Counted from the first letter of the stretch, positions 1-8,675 are shown. The stretch: DNA of 61,276 nucleotides from an uncultured Ruminococcus sp. (GCA_902763835.1 CACWTQ010000004.1:1-61276); one strand, 5' to 3'. Translations and numbers: made by a program. Notes: generated by a model from the letters alone, not told the origin.

Positions 1-1
1 C

Positions 2-1819
2 GGCGAAAAATTCAAGGTGACAGGCACAGTCGCACTCCCCGACTACACCTCACTTTTTGAGAAAAGCACAGGCTTGATGTTCAATGCACAGACATTTACG
101 ATCGCTCTGGTCACAGAGGAGGGTTTTGAGCGACTTCCCGATTCGCACACTACATATTGCTATGCTTGGACATTCAATGATGAAAGCCTAAGCGAAAACG
201 ATAAGTTTGAAAAGTCCAACGACCTAAAAAAGGAAATTGCAAAAAATGCCTTGATGACAGAATTTATTACAGAACCGAACAATCAGGCAATTCATTTTGC
301 TGGCGATGATATCGGCGGTGATGAATCTATGATGATAACATTTCTGTATATTATTATTGTGATTATGGCATTCATCTTTGCGGTAACTACCTCCAATACT
401 ATTGAAAAGGAATCAAAGGTTATCGGCACACTCCGTGCAAGCGGTTACACAAAAGGTGAGCTTACTTTACATTACATTGTAATTCCTGTTTTCGTAACTC
501 TTCTCGGTGCATTGATTGGTAATATTTTAGGCTATACTGTATTTAAGGATTTCGTTGCAGATGTATATTACGCAAGCTACAGCCTTCCCCCGTATGAAAC
601 TCTTTGGAGTTCGTTTGCATTTGTTAATACAACGGTTGTTCCGTGTGTAATTATGTTTGTTGTGAACTTCTTTATCATAAGTAATAAGCTTTCTCTTTCT
701 CCGCTTAAATTCCTGCGTTCCGACCTCAAAAAGAAGAAAAACCAAAAAGCGGTGAAACTCCCTAATTTCAAGTTCATGCGGCGTTTCAGAATAAGAATTT
801 TTATGCAGAATTTCCCGACATATATTGTAATGTTCGTCGGAGTTTTCTTTGCAAACTTCCTGCTGCTGTTCGGTCTGATGATGAACCCTTGGCTTGAAAA
901 TTACAAGGCTGAAGCTGTCGAGCATGCTTTCTCGGATTATCAGTATATCCTTAAAATTCCTGTGGAAACAAAGTTTGAAGAAGCTGAGAAATTCACAATG
1001 ACTTCACTTGAAACTACTTTTGAAAATACCGATGTAAATGAAATTTCTGTTTACGGCATTGAGGATAATTCACTTTATCTTTCAACACTTAATTTCGGTG
1101 ATGACAGTGACAGGATATATGTATCCGAAGGTGTTCTGAAAAAGTATAAGCTTAAAGAGGGCGATACAATCACGCTTAAAAAGAAGTTCACAGACGATAC
1201 ATACGACTTTAAGATATACAAAGGTTTTGATTATCCCACATCAATGGCGGTGTTTATGAATATAGACAGCTACAGGGAAAAATTCGATTTGGACGATGAT
1301 TACTTTACAGGTTATCTGTCCAATGTTGAGCTTGACGATATCGATGATGACTTTATTCTTACAACCGTAACGATAGCAGATTCTACTGTTCTTGCCGACC
1401 AGCTTACGTCTTCAATGAGCGGTATATTCGGAATATGGACAGTATTTGCGGTAGTACTTTCAACGCTTATAATATATTTGCTTTCAAAGATAATTATTGA
1501 AAAGAATGCAAATTCCGTATCACTTGTAAAAATCTTGGGATTTAAAAACAGTGAAATTTCTAATTTGTACTTAGTTGTTACAGGTATTGTGGTAGTATTC
1601 TCAGCTTTGATATGTCTGCCGATTTGTGACATTGTATTTCAAAAAATATTCACAGTTATGATGAGCAGCTTCAATGCGTGGATAGACCTTTACATTGCTC
1701 CAAAAATTTGGATAGAAATTCCTGCTTATGCCATTCTTTCTTACTTTATTGTTGCTCTGCTGCAATTTATGAAGATTAGGAAAATCCCAATGGATGAAGC
1801 ACTTAAGAATGCAGAATAA
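2..1819 (+). CDS. ABC transporter permease, FtsX-like family (5' end outside window)
   Basis: Membrane subunit of an ABC exporter or lipoprotein-handling system of the FtsX/MacB permease superfamily. The reading frame is open from base 2 with no stop, so the true start lies upstream; a GTG at 17 is probably internal. What is visible is the C-terminal 600-odd residues: a hydrophobic segment followed by the cytoplasmic loop with 'EKESKVIGTLRASGYTKGE', typical of FtsX permeases, two further membrane segments, an extracytoplasmic region of about 170 residues, and a last three-helix FtsX domain with the matching 'SLVKILGFKNSEI' loop. The family works with an ATPase subunit, which is not in the window and probably lies upstream. 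A bidirectional hairpin follows the stop. Substrate unknown. Confidence 0.85.
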   Translation, partial: GEKFKVTGTVALPDYTSLFEKSTGLMFNAQTFTIALVTEEGFERLPDSHTTYCYAWTFNDESLSENDKFEKSNDLKKEIAKNALMTEFITEPNNQAIHFAGDDIGGDESMMITFLYIIIVIMAFIFAVTTSNTIEKESKVIGTLRASGYTKGELTLHYIVIPVFVTLLGALIGNILGYTVFKDFVADVYYASYSLPPYETLWSSFAFVNTTVVPCVIMFVVNFFIISNKLSLSPLKFLRSDLKKKKNQKAVKLPNFKFMRRFRIRIFMQNFPTYIVMFVGVFFANFLLLFGLMMNPWLENYKAEAVEHAFSDYQYILKIPVETKFEEAEKFTMTSLETTFENTDVNEISVYGIEDNSLYLSTLNFGDDSDRIYVSEGVLKKYKLKEGDTITLKKKFTDDTYDFKIYKGFDYPTSMAVFMNIDSYREKFDLDDDYFTGYLSNVELDDIDDDFILTTVTIADSTVLADQLTSSMSGIFGIWTVFAVVLSTLIIYLLSKIIIEKNANSVSLVKILGFKNSEISNLYLVVTGIVVVFSALICLPICDIVFQKIFTVMMSSFNAWIDLYIAPKIWIEIPAYAILSYFIVALLQFMKIRKIPMDEALKNAE

Positions 1820-1836
1820 ATTTTAACAATACAAAA

Positions 1837-1875
1837 AAGCACTCTCTTAATGAATATTACATTGGGAGAGTGCTT
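1837..1875. terminator. Bidirectional intrinsic terminator between permease and thiT
   Basis: Arms AAGCACTCTC and GAGAGTGCTT form a 10-bp perfect stem, extended by two G-T pairs. An A-run lies before it and T-rich sequence after it. It sits between convergent genes and can serve both strands. Confidence 0.8.
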
Positions 1876-1896
1876 ATTACTTCTTTATATATGAAA

Positions 1897-2517
1897 TTAA
1901 TTTTCAAGATTGCTTTCAACAAGCTTTGCAAACTGTGGAGTTTTGAAGAGTATTACAGAACCAATCATTGTGAAAATAAGCTCGGGAAGCATATAGGAAC
2001 CATTATAAACAAGGGAGTATATCCATACGTTATTCCAACCCTCGGGAGCCCAGGATCCAAAGATTGCCGCACCCGAAATAAGGTGACAGATAAACCTTAA
2101 AAATACGGCGATGAATACACCTGCACAAATTCCAAATGTACCCTTTTTGCGGAATATTCCCGAAAGACCTAGAACAGAGAATGCGAGAATGTAGTCAAAT
2201 AAGATAGAGCCTATAAGTGCGGCGGGAGAAAGACCCCAAGCGAATATTCCGTCAGCGATGCCGAATCCGAACTGAATAAGCGAATATGCAAATGCACCTG
2301 TGATTCCCCAGCTTATTCCATATTCAATTGAAATCAGTGCAATGGGGAGCATGGAAAGCAATGTGATTGAACCACCCATGGGGAGTTGATAAACCTTAAT
2401 CATACTGAGTGCCGTTGCAAGTCCGATTAGTACTGCTGTTAATACAAGGCGTTTTGTGTTGCTCTTATTTGTGGGTTTTACTGTTGTTTGTTCTTTGCTT
2501 TTGGTCATTGTTGCCAT
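1897..2517 (-). CDS. thiT: Energy-coupled thiamine transporter ThiT (ECF S component)
   Basis: Thiamine-binding membrane subunit of an energy-coupling factor (ECF) transporter, which takes up vitamin B1 with a shared EcfA/A'/T module encoded elsewhere. The 206-aa protein has a short polar N-terminus and about six membrane helices, matching the family length. Family hallmarks are 'GGSITLLSMLPI' near residue 48 and the C-terminal stretch from 'HLISGAAIFG' to 'NGSYMLPE', which line the thiamine site in known ThiT proteins. The gene stands alone on the minus strand, and its 200-base leader contains a TPP riboswitch and a terminator. This independently supports thiamine as the substrate. Expression is therefore expected when TPP is scarce. 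Confidence 0.93.
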   Translation of the reverse strand: MATMTKSKEQTTVKPTNKSNTKRLVLTAVLIGLATALSMIKVYQLPMGGSITLLSMLPIALISIEYGISWGITGAFAYSLIQFGFGIADGIFAWGLSPAALIGSILFDYILAFSVLGLSGIFRKKGTFGICAGVFIAVFLRFICHLISGAAIFGSWAPEGWNNVWIYSLVYNGSYMLPELIFTMIGSVILFKTPQFAKLVESNLEN

Positions 2518-2544
2518 AGTTTAAATTCCTTTCTTTGTTAAAAT

Positions 2545-2586
2545 ACAAAAAAACAGGGCAGCACCGCACACGTACAATGCCCCTGT
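2545..2586 (-). terminator. Riboswitch-controlled attenuator upstream of thiT
   Basis: On the minus strand the arms ACAGGGGCA and TGCCCTGT (one bulge) are followed by a run of seven T. It lies between the TPP aptamer and the thiT start, the arrangement of a transcription-attenuating OFF switch. Confidence 0.8.
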
Positions 2587-2640
2587 AAAAAAAACAGCAG
2601 AACCGACACATTACAAAATATCGGAATAACTGAAATATGA

Positions 2641-2720
2641 CTTCCTACGACGGCATTATCCGTATCAGGTAAAGGGTCGAAGTTGATTACTTCCTCTCAG
2701 CCTGCTCACAAGCTCCCCTG
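2641..2720 (-). promoter_or_regulatory. TPP (THI-box) riboswitch aptamer
   Basis: Read on the minus strand, the conserved blocks appear in order: GGGGAGC, CTGAGA, GACCCTT, ACCTGAT, GGATAATGCC and CGTAGGAAG. These are the P1/P2/P3/P4 consensus pieces of the thiamine pyrophosphate riboswitch. It precedes thiT and a terminator hairpin, so TPP binding should end transcription early. Confidence 0.95.
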
Positions 2721-2748
2721 TTTTTTCAAGTGTAAAACTTACTTTTTT

Positions 2749-2777
2749 ATTTTAGCATATATTACACACTATGTCAA
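2749..2777 (-). promoter_or_regulatory. Sigma-A promoter of the riboswitch-thiT unit
   Basis: Minus-strand TTGACA (2777-2772), a 17-base spacer and TAAAAT (2754-2749). The start point would fall just upstream of the aptamer. Confidence 0.8.
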
Positions 2778-2817
2778 GTACCGATTTTTTGTTATACTCA
2801 CAAGCATTAAGATTTAG

Positions 2818-2862
2818 CACTTTTCTTTCTCAGACAGGCAATTCGCAAGCTTTTGCCTGTTT
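2818..2862 (+). repeat. Dispersed GGCAATTCG-type repeat with hairpin
   Basis: Contains an ACAGGCAA...TTGCCTGT stem followed by T-rich sequence. The block around CAGACAGGCAATTCGC resembles 29745-29790 on the same strand, and more distantly 33062-33101 and the minus strand at 60449-60490. Degenerate intergenic repeat of unknown origin; no coding content. Confidence 0.5.
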
Positions 2863-2930
2863 TAGTTTTACCGAAAGATATTATTTTAAGGGTTGCTTTG
2901 ATTTATTTCTTTCTACAGAAAGTTTATTTA

Positions 2931-2999
2931 GGAACTGTTTGGAAATAAGTTGAACAATTTAGACAAGTATAAATGTTCAAGTTATTTTCTGACAGTTCC
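2931..2999 (+). mobile_element. MITE family A, copy 1 (short form, 69 bp)
   Basis: Non-coding palindromic element starting GGAACTGTTTGG and ending CTGACAGTTCC. Its termini are imperfect inverted repeats of about 26 bp. The flanks TTA at 2928-2930 and TTA at 3000-3002 form a 3-bp target duplication. The interior is the shortest version, with ATTTAGACAAGTATAAATG between the arms. Confidence 0.8.
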
Positions 3000-3052
3000 T
3001 TAGTTTCGCTGAGGGTAGTTTATTTCTCTACACTGCTTTGTTTCGTCAGCGA

Positions 3053-3095
3053 CCAAAGGCTCTGCCTTTGGAATCTGCAAGCTTTGAAAAGCTTG
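3053..3095. repeat. Two adjacent small palindromes
   Basis: CCAAAGGC/GCCTTTGG (3053-3071, 3-base loop) is followed by CAAGCTT/AAGCTTG (3078-3095). They sit next to the 48-bp repeat that carries the second MITE. Role unknown; either could end or shape a transcript. Confidence 0.5.
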
Positions 3096-3115
3096 ACCAA
3101 ACTTTAAAATGCTAA

Positions 3116-3275
3116 GAGCCTGTTTAAAATCTTAGCGATACACGTCTTTTTGGCAAATTTTCCTGATAACTGCGTCAAAAGAACAAGACACAAGACAGTA
3201 TGCCTGTGTCCTTTTTCCTTGTTATCAGAAAAATTATGCTCAAAAATCCGCATATCTCAGATTTTAAACAGGCTC
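3116..3275 (+). mobile_element. MITE family B (GAGCC...GGCTC), 160 bp
   Basis: The ends are GAGCCTGTTTAAAATCT and its exact reverse complement (17 bp perfect), and the next 40 bases of each arm are still recognisably related. The flanks are TAA at 3113-3115 and TAA at 3276-3278. Removing the element and one TAA restores a 48-bp sequence that is 45/48 identical to the minus strand of 29841-29888, which is an unoccupied paralogous site. There is no open reading frame, so it is a non-autonomous element. Confidence 0.8.
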
Positions 3276-3425
3276 TAATTCTTTTAGATTTTGAGTATAA
3301 TAAATACTTTTTTTAAAGTCAGACAGTTCGTTTTTTTGTAAACTCTCAAATACAATACAAAATTTCACGTAAATTCACGGCTTTTGTATCAAATGACAAA
3401 TTTGATTTTACACCGCCAAAATCCA

Positions 3426-3454
3426 TTGAAAACACAAATTTTGTATGCTATAAT
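3426..3454 (+). promoter_or_regulatory. Sigma-A promoter of typA
   Basis: TTGAAA (3426-3431), a 17-base spacer and TATAAT (3449-3454), about 50 bases before the TTG start of typA. The rest of the typA-thiT gap (2518-3505) holds only the riboswitch, repeats and MITEs listed separately. Confidence 0.8.
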
Positions 3455-3505
3455 AAATTAGTTAAATGTTTAAAAATATGTTTTAAAGAAAAAGAGGTAA
3501 GAAAT

Positions 3506-5323
3506 TTGAGTACAAGAGAAAATCTCAGAAACATAGCCATTATCGCACACGTTGACCACGGCAAGACTACTCTCGTTGACCAGCTGCTTTTGCAGAGCGG
3601 TACTTTCAGAGAGAACGAAACAGTTGCCGAGCGTGTTATGGACAGCAACGACCTCGAACGTGAAAGAGGTATCACAATCCTTTCAAAAAATACGTCCGTT
3701 ATGTACAACGGCACTAAGATAAATATTGTAGACACTCCCGGTCATGCAGACTTCGGCGGTGAGGTTGAGCGTATTCTTATGACGGTTGACGGCGTTTTGC
3801 TTCTCGTTGACGCTTTCGAGGGCTGTATGCCGCAGACACGCTTCGTTCTTAAAAAGGCTCTCGGTCTTGGCAAGAAACCGCTTGTTGTTGTGAATAAAAT
3901 CGACCGCCCCGGTGCAAGACCCGAGGAGATAGTTGACGAGGTTCTTGACCTCTTTATCGAACTTGGTGCAGACGAAGATCAGCTTGAATTCCCGGTTGTG
4001 TACGCTTCGGGACGTGACGGTTACGCAACGCTTGATCCGAACGAGCCGGGTGAGAATATGAAGCCGCTTTTTGATAAGATTCTTCAAGAGATTCCTGCTC
4101 CGAGCGGCGACCCCGACGGCGGTTTGCAGCTGCTCTTCTCAAATATCGACTATGATGATTATGTCGGAAGAATTGGTATCGGTCGAGTTGAGAGAGGTAA
4201 TGTAAAGGTTGGTCAGCAGGTTGCTCTTTGTCAGAAAGACGGCGGTGTAAGAAATGTTAAAATTGTTAAGCTCTATCAGTTTGAGGGGCTTAAAAGAGTT
4301 GAAGCAGAAAGTGCAACCCTCGGCGATATCGTGGCCGTAAGCGGTATTTCCGATTTGAATATCGGTGAAACGGCTTGCTCCGTTGACTGTATTGAGCCTT
4401 TGCCGTTCATCAAGATTGACGAGCCGACAGTTTCAATGATGTTCCTTGTAAACAACAGTCCTTTCGCCGGAAAAGAGGGTAAGTTCGTTACTTCGAGAAA
4501 TATCCGTGAAAGACTTTTCAAGGAGGTTGAAACGAACGTTGCAATGAGAGTTGAGGAAACGGATTCCGCCGATACTTTCAGAGTGTCGGGAAGAGGTGAG
4601 CTTCACCTTTCTATTCTCATTGAGCAAATGCGTCGTCAGGGTTACGAATTTCAGGTGTCAAGACCGACCGTTATTTACAAGAAAATTGACGGTGAAATTT
4701 ACGAGCCGATAGAGTATCTTATTATCGAAGTTCCCGAAAACTATGTCGGTGCTGTTATGGAAAAGCTTGGTTCACGCAAAGCAGAGCTTATCGATATGGG
4801 TACACGTGACGGCGGTACTACTCACATTGAGTACAAAATTCCTGCAAGAGGTCTTATGGGTTACCGCTCCGAGTTCCTCACCGACACAAACGGCAACGGC
4901 ATTATGAACCACGTTTTTGACGGCTATGAGCCGTACAAGGGCGACATCTCAACTCGTCATCAAGGTTCGCTTATTGCCCACGAAACAGGTGACTCAACAG
5001 GCTATGGTCTTTTTGCCGCACAGGACAGAGGACGTTTGTTTATAGGTCCGGGTGTTCCTGTTTATGAGGGAATGATTGTCGGTGCAAGTCCGAAAGTTGA
5101 GGATATCGTTGTAAATGTCTGCAAGAAGAAGCACATCACAAATACACGTGCGTCGGGTTCGGACGAGGCTTTGAAGCTTACTCCGCCGACTACGCTCAGT
5201 CTTGACCAGTGTCTTGAATTTATTGCAGAGGACGAGCTTGTAGAGGTAACTCCGAAAAGTATCAGAATCAGAAAGACAATTCTCAGCAAAGAGCAGAGAA
5301 TGAAGAAGCAGTTTAAAAAGTAA
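3506..5323 (+). CDS. typA: Translational GTPase TypA/BipA
   Basis: Ribosome-associated GTPase of the EF-G/LepA class, involved in 50S assembly and stress adaptation. At 605 aa it has the usual family length. It shows the G1 motif 'AHVDHGKTT' at residues 14-22, G3 'DTPGH' at 76-80 and G4 'NKID' at about 130-133, followed by the beta-barrel, EF-G-like C domains and the TypA-specific C-terminal domain with '[16 protein letters not shown]'. The start is TTG at 3506, preceded by AGAGG eight bases upstream; no ATG fits. It shares one base with the following cbiL (TAATG), so the two are probably translated from one message. Confidence 0.97.
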   Translation: MSTRENLRNIAIIAHVDHGKTTLVDQLLLQSGTFRENETVAERVMDSNDLERERGITILSKNTSVMYNGTKINIVDTPGHADFGGEVERILMTVDGVLLLVDAFEGCMPQTRFVLKKALGLGKKPLVVVNKIDRPGARPEEIVDEVLDLFIELGADEDQLEFPVVYASGRDGYATLDPNEPGENMKPLFDKILQEIPAPSGDPDGGLQLLFSNIDYDDYVGRIGIGRVERGNVKVGQQVALCQKDGGVRNVKIVKLYQFEGLKRVEAESATLGDIVAVSGISDLNIGETACSVDCIEPLPFIKIDEPTVSMMFLVNNSPFAGKEGKFVTSRNIRERLFKEVETNVAMRVEETDSADTFRVSGRGELHLSILIEQMRRQGYEFQVSRPTVIYKKIDGEIYEPIEYLIIEVPENYVGAVMEKLGSRKAELIDMGTRDGGTTHIEYKIPARGLMGYRSEFLTDTNGNGIMNHVFDGYEPYKGDISTRHQGSLIAHETGDSTGYGLFAAQDRGRLFIGPGVPVYEGMIVGASPKVEDIVVNVCKKKHITNTRASGSDEALKLTPPTTLSLDQCLEFIAEDELVEVTPKSIRIRKTILSKEQRMKKQFKK

Positions 5324-6012
5324 TGATGAAAGGTACAGCATACGGAGTGGGGGTCGGAACAGGCGACCCCGAGCTTATGACCTTGAAAGCGGTTCGGATT
5401 ATCCGTGAAAATGACGTGATAGCCGTTCCGGGCAAGTCTGCAAAAGACAGCGTTGCCTATAGAATTGCGGTGCAGAATGTTCCGGAGCTTGCGGGGAAGA
5501 CCTTACTTGCTATAAATATGCCAATGACTAAGGATAAAAATATTCTCAGTGCCGAGCATAAAAAGGGTGTCGAACTTATAGAAAAGTACCTTGATATGGG
5601 GAAGAACGTTGTGTATCTGACGTTGGGTGACCCGACTGTTTATTGTTCCTTTAGTTATTTGCAAAGGTTTCTTGAAAGTGACAGCTATAAAGTTGAATTG
5701 GTAAGCGGTGTTACATCATTCTGTGCAGCGGCTGCACGGAGTGGTGTTCCACTCGTTGAAAAAGACGAAGAACTTCACGTGTTTCCGAATGTTCCTAGTA
5801 AATCGGATTTTAATAATACTATTGGTACGTGCGTGATTATGAAATCGGGCAGATATATGAGCGATATTAAATCAACCCTCGAATACAGTGATTGTAAAGT
5901 GTTTGCGGTCGAAAACTGTGGAATGAGTTCGGAGAAAATATATAACAATATTGATGAAATACCCGATAAGACAGGATATTTTTCTATTGTTATTGCTAAG
6001 GAGAATGAATAA
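5323..6012 (+). CDS. cbiL: Precorrin-2/cobalt-factor II C20-methyltransferase
   Basis: SAM-dependent methyltransferase that adds the C-20 methyl group to cobalt-factor II/precorrin-2 on the way to vitamin B12. The 229-aa protein has the family N-terminus 'GVGVGTGDPELMTLKAVRII', the 'YLTLGDPTVYCSF' loop near residue 103 and 'LVSGVTSFCAAAA' near residue 133, all part of the SAM-binding cleft of tetrapyrrole methylases. It overlaps the typA stop by one base (translational coupling). No other cobalamin gene is in the window, so it is displaced from any cob/cbi cluster. C20 specificity is inferred from overall resemblance to CbiL/CobI; another tetrapyrrole methylase is a weaker possibility. Confidence 0.88.
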   Translation: MMKGTAYGVGVGTGDPELMTLKAVRIIRENDVIAVPGKSAKDSVAYRIAVQNVPELAGKTLLAINMPMTKDKNILSAEHKKGVELIEKYLDMGKNVVYLTLGDPTVYCSFSYLQRFLESDSYKVELVSGVTSFCAAAARSGVPLVEKDEELHVFPNVPSKSDFNNTIGTCVIMKSGRYMSDIKSTLEYSDCKVFAVENCGMSSEKIYNNIDEIPDKTGYFSIVIAKENE

Positions 6013-6013
6013 A

Positions 6014-6583
6014 ATGAGTTTCTATGATAATATAGAAAACAATTTTAAAAACTCTATCGGTGACAAATATAACGTCGAAAAGTTGTTTAATAAGGCAACA
6101 GACGAACAGCTTGACGCATTAAAAAATCTTATCGGAGATAATGTCGCTGCGTTTATTGACTTTTACTCAAACTTACAGCCTTTAAATTTACCGATGATGA
6201 GTTGTTATACTTCACTTTGCGATATTAAACATATTATTGAAGAGAATACCGAGCTTGCCCCGGGAGCATATTTGTCTAAGCTGGGAATTTTTGTGTTCGC
6301 TGTAACAATCGGAGGTAATTCGGTTTGTATAGATACAAACTGTATACAGAATGGCGACCCTTGTATTTTGATTATTGACAAAAACTTTTTATATTGCGAT
6401 GAAGACGGAAGTGAAATTGCAAACTTGCCGAGTTATGTTGATAAAAGCGAATTATCCGACAAAGATTATGAGTTTACATATGAAAACGTTCGAAAATTCG
6501 TCTATAAGCTAGAGGACAGGTTTACGGATTTTATTGAGAAATTCTCTCGTGACGAATATGAGAATTTGGAGAACTTTCTATAA
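6014..6583 (+). CDS. SMI1/KNR4 (SUKH)-like protein
   Basis: A 189-aa cytosolic protein resembling the SUKH superfamily, whose bacterial members are often immunity proteins against secreted nuclease or other toxins. Supporting features are an N-terminal helical segment ending 'AAFIDFYSNLQPLNL', a middle part with 'LGIFVFAVTIGGNSVCIDTN' and 'CILIIDKNF', and an acidic C-terminus. I chose ATG 6014, two bases after the cbiL stop; an upstream in-frame ATG at 5951 would overlap cbiL by 60 bases. No toxin gene lies nearby, so it would be an orphan immunity gene. The family call comes from pattern resemblance only. Confidence 0.5.
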   Translation: MSFYDNIENNFKNSIGDKYNVEKLFNKATDEQLDALKNLIGDNVAAFIDFYSNLQPLNLPMMSCYTSLCDIKHIIEENTELAPGAYLSKLGIFVFAVTIGGNSVCIDTNCIQNGDPCILIIDKNFLYCDEDGSEIANLPSYVDKSELSDKDYEFTYENVRKFVYKLEDRFTDFIEKFSRDEYENLENFL

Positions 6584-6585
6584 TT

Positions 6586-7051
6586 ATGTATAAATATAGA
6601 ATAGCGAATAGCGAAAGTAATTCTACCAATGATATAAAAAAGAAATATTGTTACTCAAAATTTATCTTATACGGACATTGACGGGATTGCCGATTTAATT
6701 GGTTATAATATCACTATTTTTAGACGGAAAACGGTTAGTGTGGTGGCTGCGATTTCCATGATGGATATTGATAATTCCTATCTTCTTAATATTTCCGATA
6801 TCGTTTTAAACAGTATAAATTTCCCTATCGGTATAGGCGACAGTTTTTCGGATATGATTAATGCTTTCGGCTAAAATTATAAGGTTGATGATGTACTTAT
6901 TGATACTTTTAGATATATGTATACGGTCATAGGTAAATATTGGTTATCTGTAAGTATATCGAATGATAAGGTTGTCGGTATTGAAATAATATTCGATGAC
7001 GAAATGATTAAAAATGTTATTGAAGTAAGATGTAAATACTGTAAGATATGA
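6586..7051 (+). pseudogene. Decayed small protein gene (frameshift plus in-frame stop)
   Basis: An ATG at 6586 opens a frame that stops after about 31 codons. A different frame then reads coherently from about 6648 ('NIVTQNLSYTDIDGIADLIG') to a TAA at 6872-6874 and resumes ('NYKVDDVLIDTFRYMYTVIG') to the TGA at 7049-7051. The restored product would be about 150 aa with a hydrophobic/charged pattern like small immunity-type proteins. I do not recognise the family. It lies directly after the SUKH-like gene, suggesting a decaying immunity locus. This explains the 480-base gap before the exonuclease gene. Confidence 0.6.
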
Positions 7052-7066
7052 GGATTGATAAGTTTA

Positions 7067-7927
7067 ATGAATTTCGTAATACTTGATTTAGAATGGAACA
7101 GCTCCTACAGTAAAAAGTACAAAGGCTTTATGAGTGAAATTATTGAGTTCGGTGCGGTGAAGTTTAACGATAAATTCGAGATTGTTGATACTTTTTCAAT
7201 GTTGATTGCACCGCAGATTGCCAAAAAACTTACGGGAAAGGTTAAGGAACTCACAAACATAAGCAACGAAGAGCTTGCCAAATGCGGTGCTACATACACA
7301 CACGTTCTGAGTAAGTTCAAGAAATTTCTCGGAAAAGATTTATTGATGACTTGGGGAACGTGTGATATTCTTGCAATTATGGAGAACACAAAGTATTACG
7401 AAAAAAACGACCGCATTGATTTTATCGACCGTTACTGCGATTTGCAGTACTACTGTGCCGATATGCTCGGAGTTTACAATGCGGGTCAGCAGTTGGGTCT
7501 TGCACCTGCGGCAGAGCTTATCGGTCTTGATTTGTCGGATATTGTTCAGCATCGTGCTTTGCAGGACAGTATGCTTTCAATGTCGATTTTCAAGAATCTT
7601 TACTATCCTGATAAATTTCAAAAGTATATTGAAACATCTAAAGATTTGCATTACAGATTAACTTTTAAATCGTATTATCTTACGGATATAAACGACCCTC
7701 TTGTCAATAAGAATGAGTTTAATTTCACCTGCGACAAGTGCGGCGAGAAGATGAAAACCGTAAACAATTGGGCTTTGAGAAACAAAACATTTACTGCAAC
7801 GCTTTATTGTGAAAAATGTAAACAAGAAATGACAGGAAAAGTTAAGTTCAAAATTAATTATAACGGTATGTCGATTAAGAAAAAGCTTGTGCCGTTTGAC
7901 GAACCGTCGGAGAAATCGGATAAATAA
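7067..7927 (+). CDS. DEDDh 3'-5' exonuclease with C-terminal zinc ribbon
   Basis: Predicted RNase T/DnaQ-fold exonuclease that removes nucleotides from 3' ends of DNA or RNA. Exo I is 'VILDLEWN' at the N-terminus (D and E ligands), the middle contains 'LLMTWGTCDILAI', and the last motif is 'HRALQDSMLS', the HxAxxD form of DEDDh enzymes. The C-terminus carries CxxC pairs ('CDKCGEK' and 'CEKCKQE') likely to bind zinc, an accessory not found in plain RNase T. ATG 7067 is preferred; a TTG at 7055 lies almost on the AGG ribosome site. It may be of interest because the PolC in this window lacks its proofreading domain, but there is no direct evidence of a link. Confidence 0.85.
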   Translation: MNFVILDLEWNSSYSKKYKGFMSEIIEFGAVKFNDKFEIVDTFSMLIAPQIAKKLTGKVKELTNISNEELAKCGATYTHVLSKFKKFLGKDLLMTWGTCDILAIMENTKYYEKNDRIDFIDRYCDLQYYCADMLGVYNAGQQLGLAPAAELIGLDLSDIVQHRALQDSMLSMSIFKNLYYPDKFQKYIETSKDLHYRLTFKSYYLTDINDPLVNKNEFNFTCDKCGEKMKTVNNWALRNKTFTATLYCEKCKQEMTGKVKFKINYNGMSIKKKLVPFDEPSEKSDK

Positions 7928-7976
7928 CAGCTTTGGACGAATATTAATTGAGAACTTTATTTACGGGTTTTTAAAA

Positions 7977-8615
7977 ATGAAATATAGGAATATAATTTGG
8001 GATTACAACGGTACTATTATTAATGATGCACAGCTTGCGGTAGATGCGGAAAATCTTGTCTTGCAGTCATACGGCAAACCGCCTATAACACTTGAATATT
8101 ATCTGAAAGAATGTGAAATGCCGCTTATTAATTTCTATAAGAAAATATTCGATTTGAATGATTATGATTATGCGGAGATAGCAAAACATTTTATTACTCA
8201 TTACGATGAACTTTTTAAAACTGCGGATATATTTCCCGAGGTTCGTGAAATGATAGAATACTTGTACAATAACGGATATAATCAAGGCGTAATATCCGGT
8301 TTTGAAACTACAAGGCTTGTAAACAGTCTTAAGATATTCAATCTTGATAAGTATTTTAAATTTATGTCGGGTTCAGATGATATAGATGCAGGCGATAAAA
8401 GCGAACGTGCGGTCAAGGTTGTTGAGAAGTACGGCTTCAAGCCCGAAGAAACATTATTTATCGGTGATATGTACCACGACTATGAAACGGCTTGTAAGGT
8501 AGGTGCGGACTGCATTTTAATTGCAAAAGGACATCAAGGGGCGGAGGTTCTCCGTTCGCATCATGGTATAACCGTTTTGGATAGTGCGGAGGAATTGAAA
8601 ACAATTTTGCTGTAA
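7977..8615 (+). CDS. HAD-family hydrolase (phosphoglycolate phosphatase-like)
   Basis: Predicted haloacid-dehalogenase superfamily phosphatase of 212 aa. Motif I is 'IIWDYNGTII' near residue 7; the nucleophilic Asp is kept, but the usual second Asp (DxDGT) is Asn, a variant found in a common HAD subgroup (DWNGT/DYNGT). Motif II is 'VISGFE', followed by a conserved Lys, and motif IV is 'LFIGDMYHDYETA'. A helical cap sits between motifs I and II. The start is ATG 7977, 50 bases after the exonuclease stop; the longer frame from 7887 overlaps that gene. Substrate unknown. A CATAGAAT/ATTCTATG hairpin follows the gene. Confidence 0.85.
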   Translation: MKYRNIIWDYNGTIINDAQLAVDAENLVLQSYGKPPITLEYYLKECEMPLINFYKKIFDLNDYDYAEIAKHFITHYDELFKTADIFPEVREMIEYLYNNGYNQGVISGFETTRLVNSLKIFNLDKYFKFMSGSDDIDAGDKSERAVKVVEKYGFKPEETLFIGDMYHDYETACKVGADCILIAKGHQGAEVLRSHHGITVLDSAEELKTILL

Positions 8616-8657
8616 CGCACAAATTTTATATCTTGTTGCTGTGCAAATTCACTATAT

Positions 8658-8675
8658 CATAGAATTTATTCTATG
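8658..8675. terminator. Short palindrome after the HAD gene
   Basis: CATAGAAT and ATTCTATG with a 2-base loop. There is no clear T-run, so termination is uncertain. It lies just upstream of the -35 of the next promoter and could instead be a protein site. Confidence 0.35.

Noticed and set aside
2771..2953. 60-codon open frame downstream of the thiT promoter
   Set aside because: It runs through a hairpin repeat and ends in MITE copy 1; no ribosome site and no plausible protein pattern.
2931..2999. MITE A hairpins taken as ordinary intrinsic terminators
   Set aside because: They lack T-runs, recur with near-identical sequence at unrelated sites in both orientations, and have target duplications.
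5951..6013. Longer start for the SUKH-like gene
   Set aside because: It would overlap cbiL by 60 bases and add a Leu-run not expected for this soluble family.
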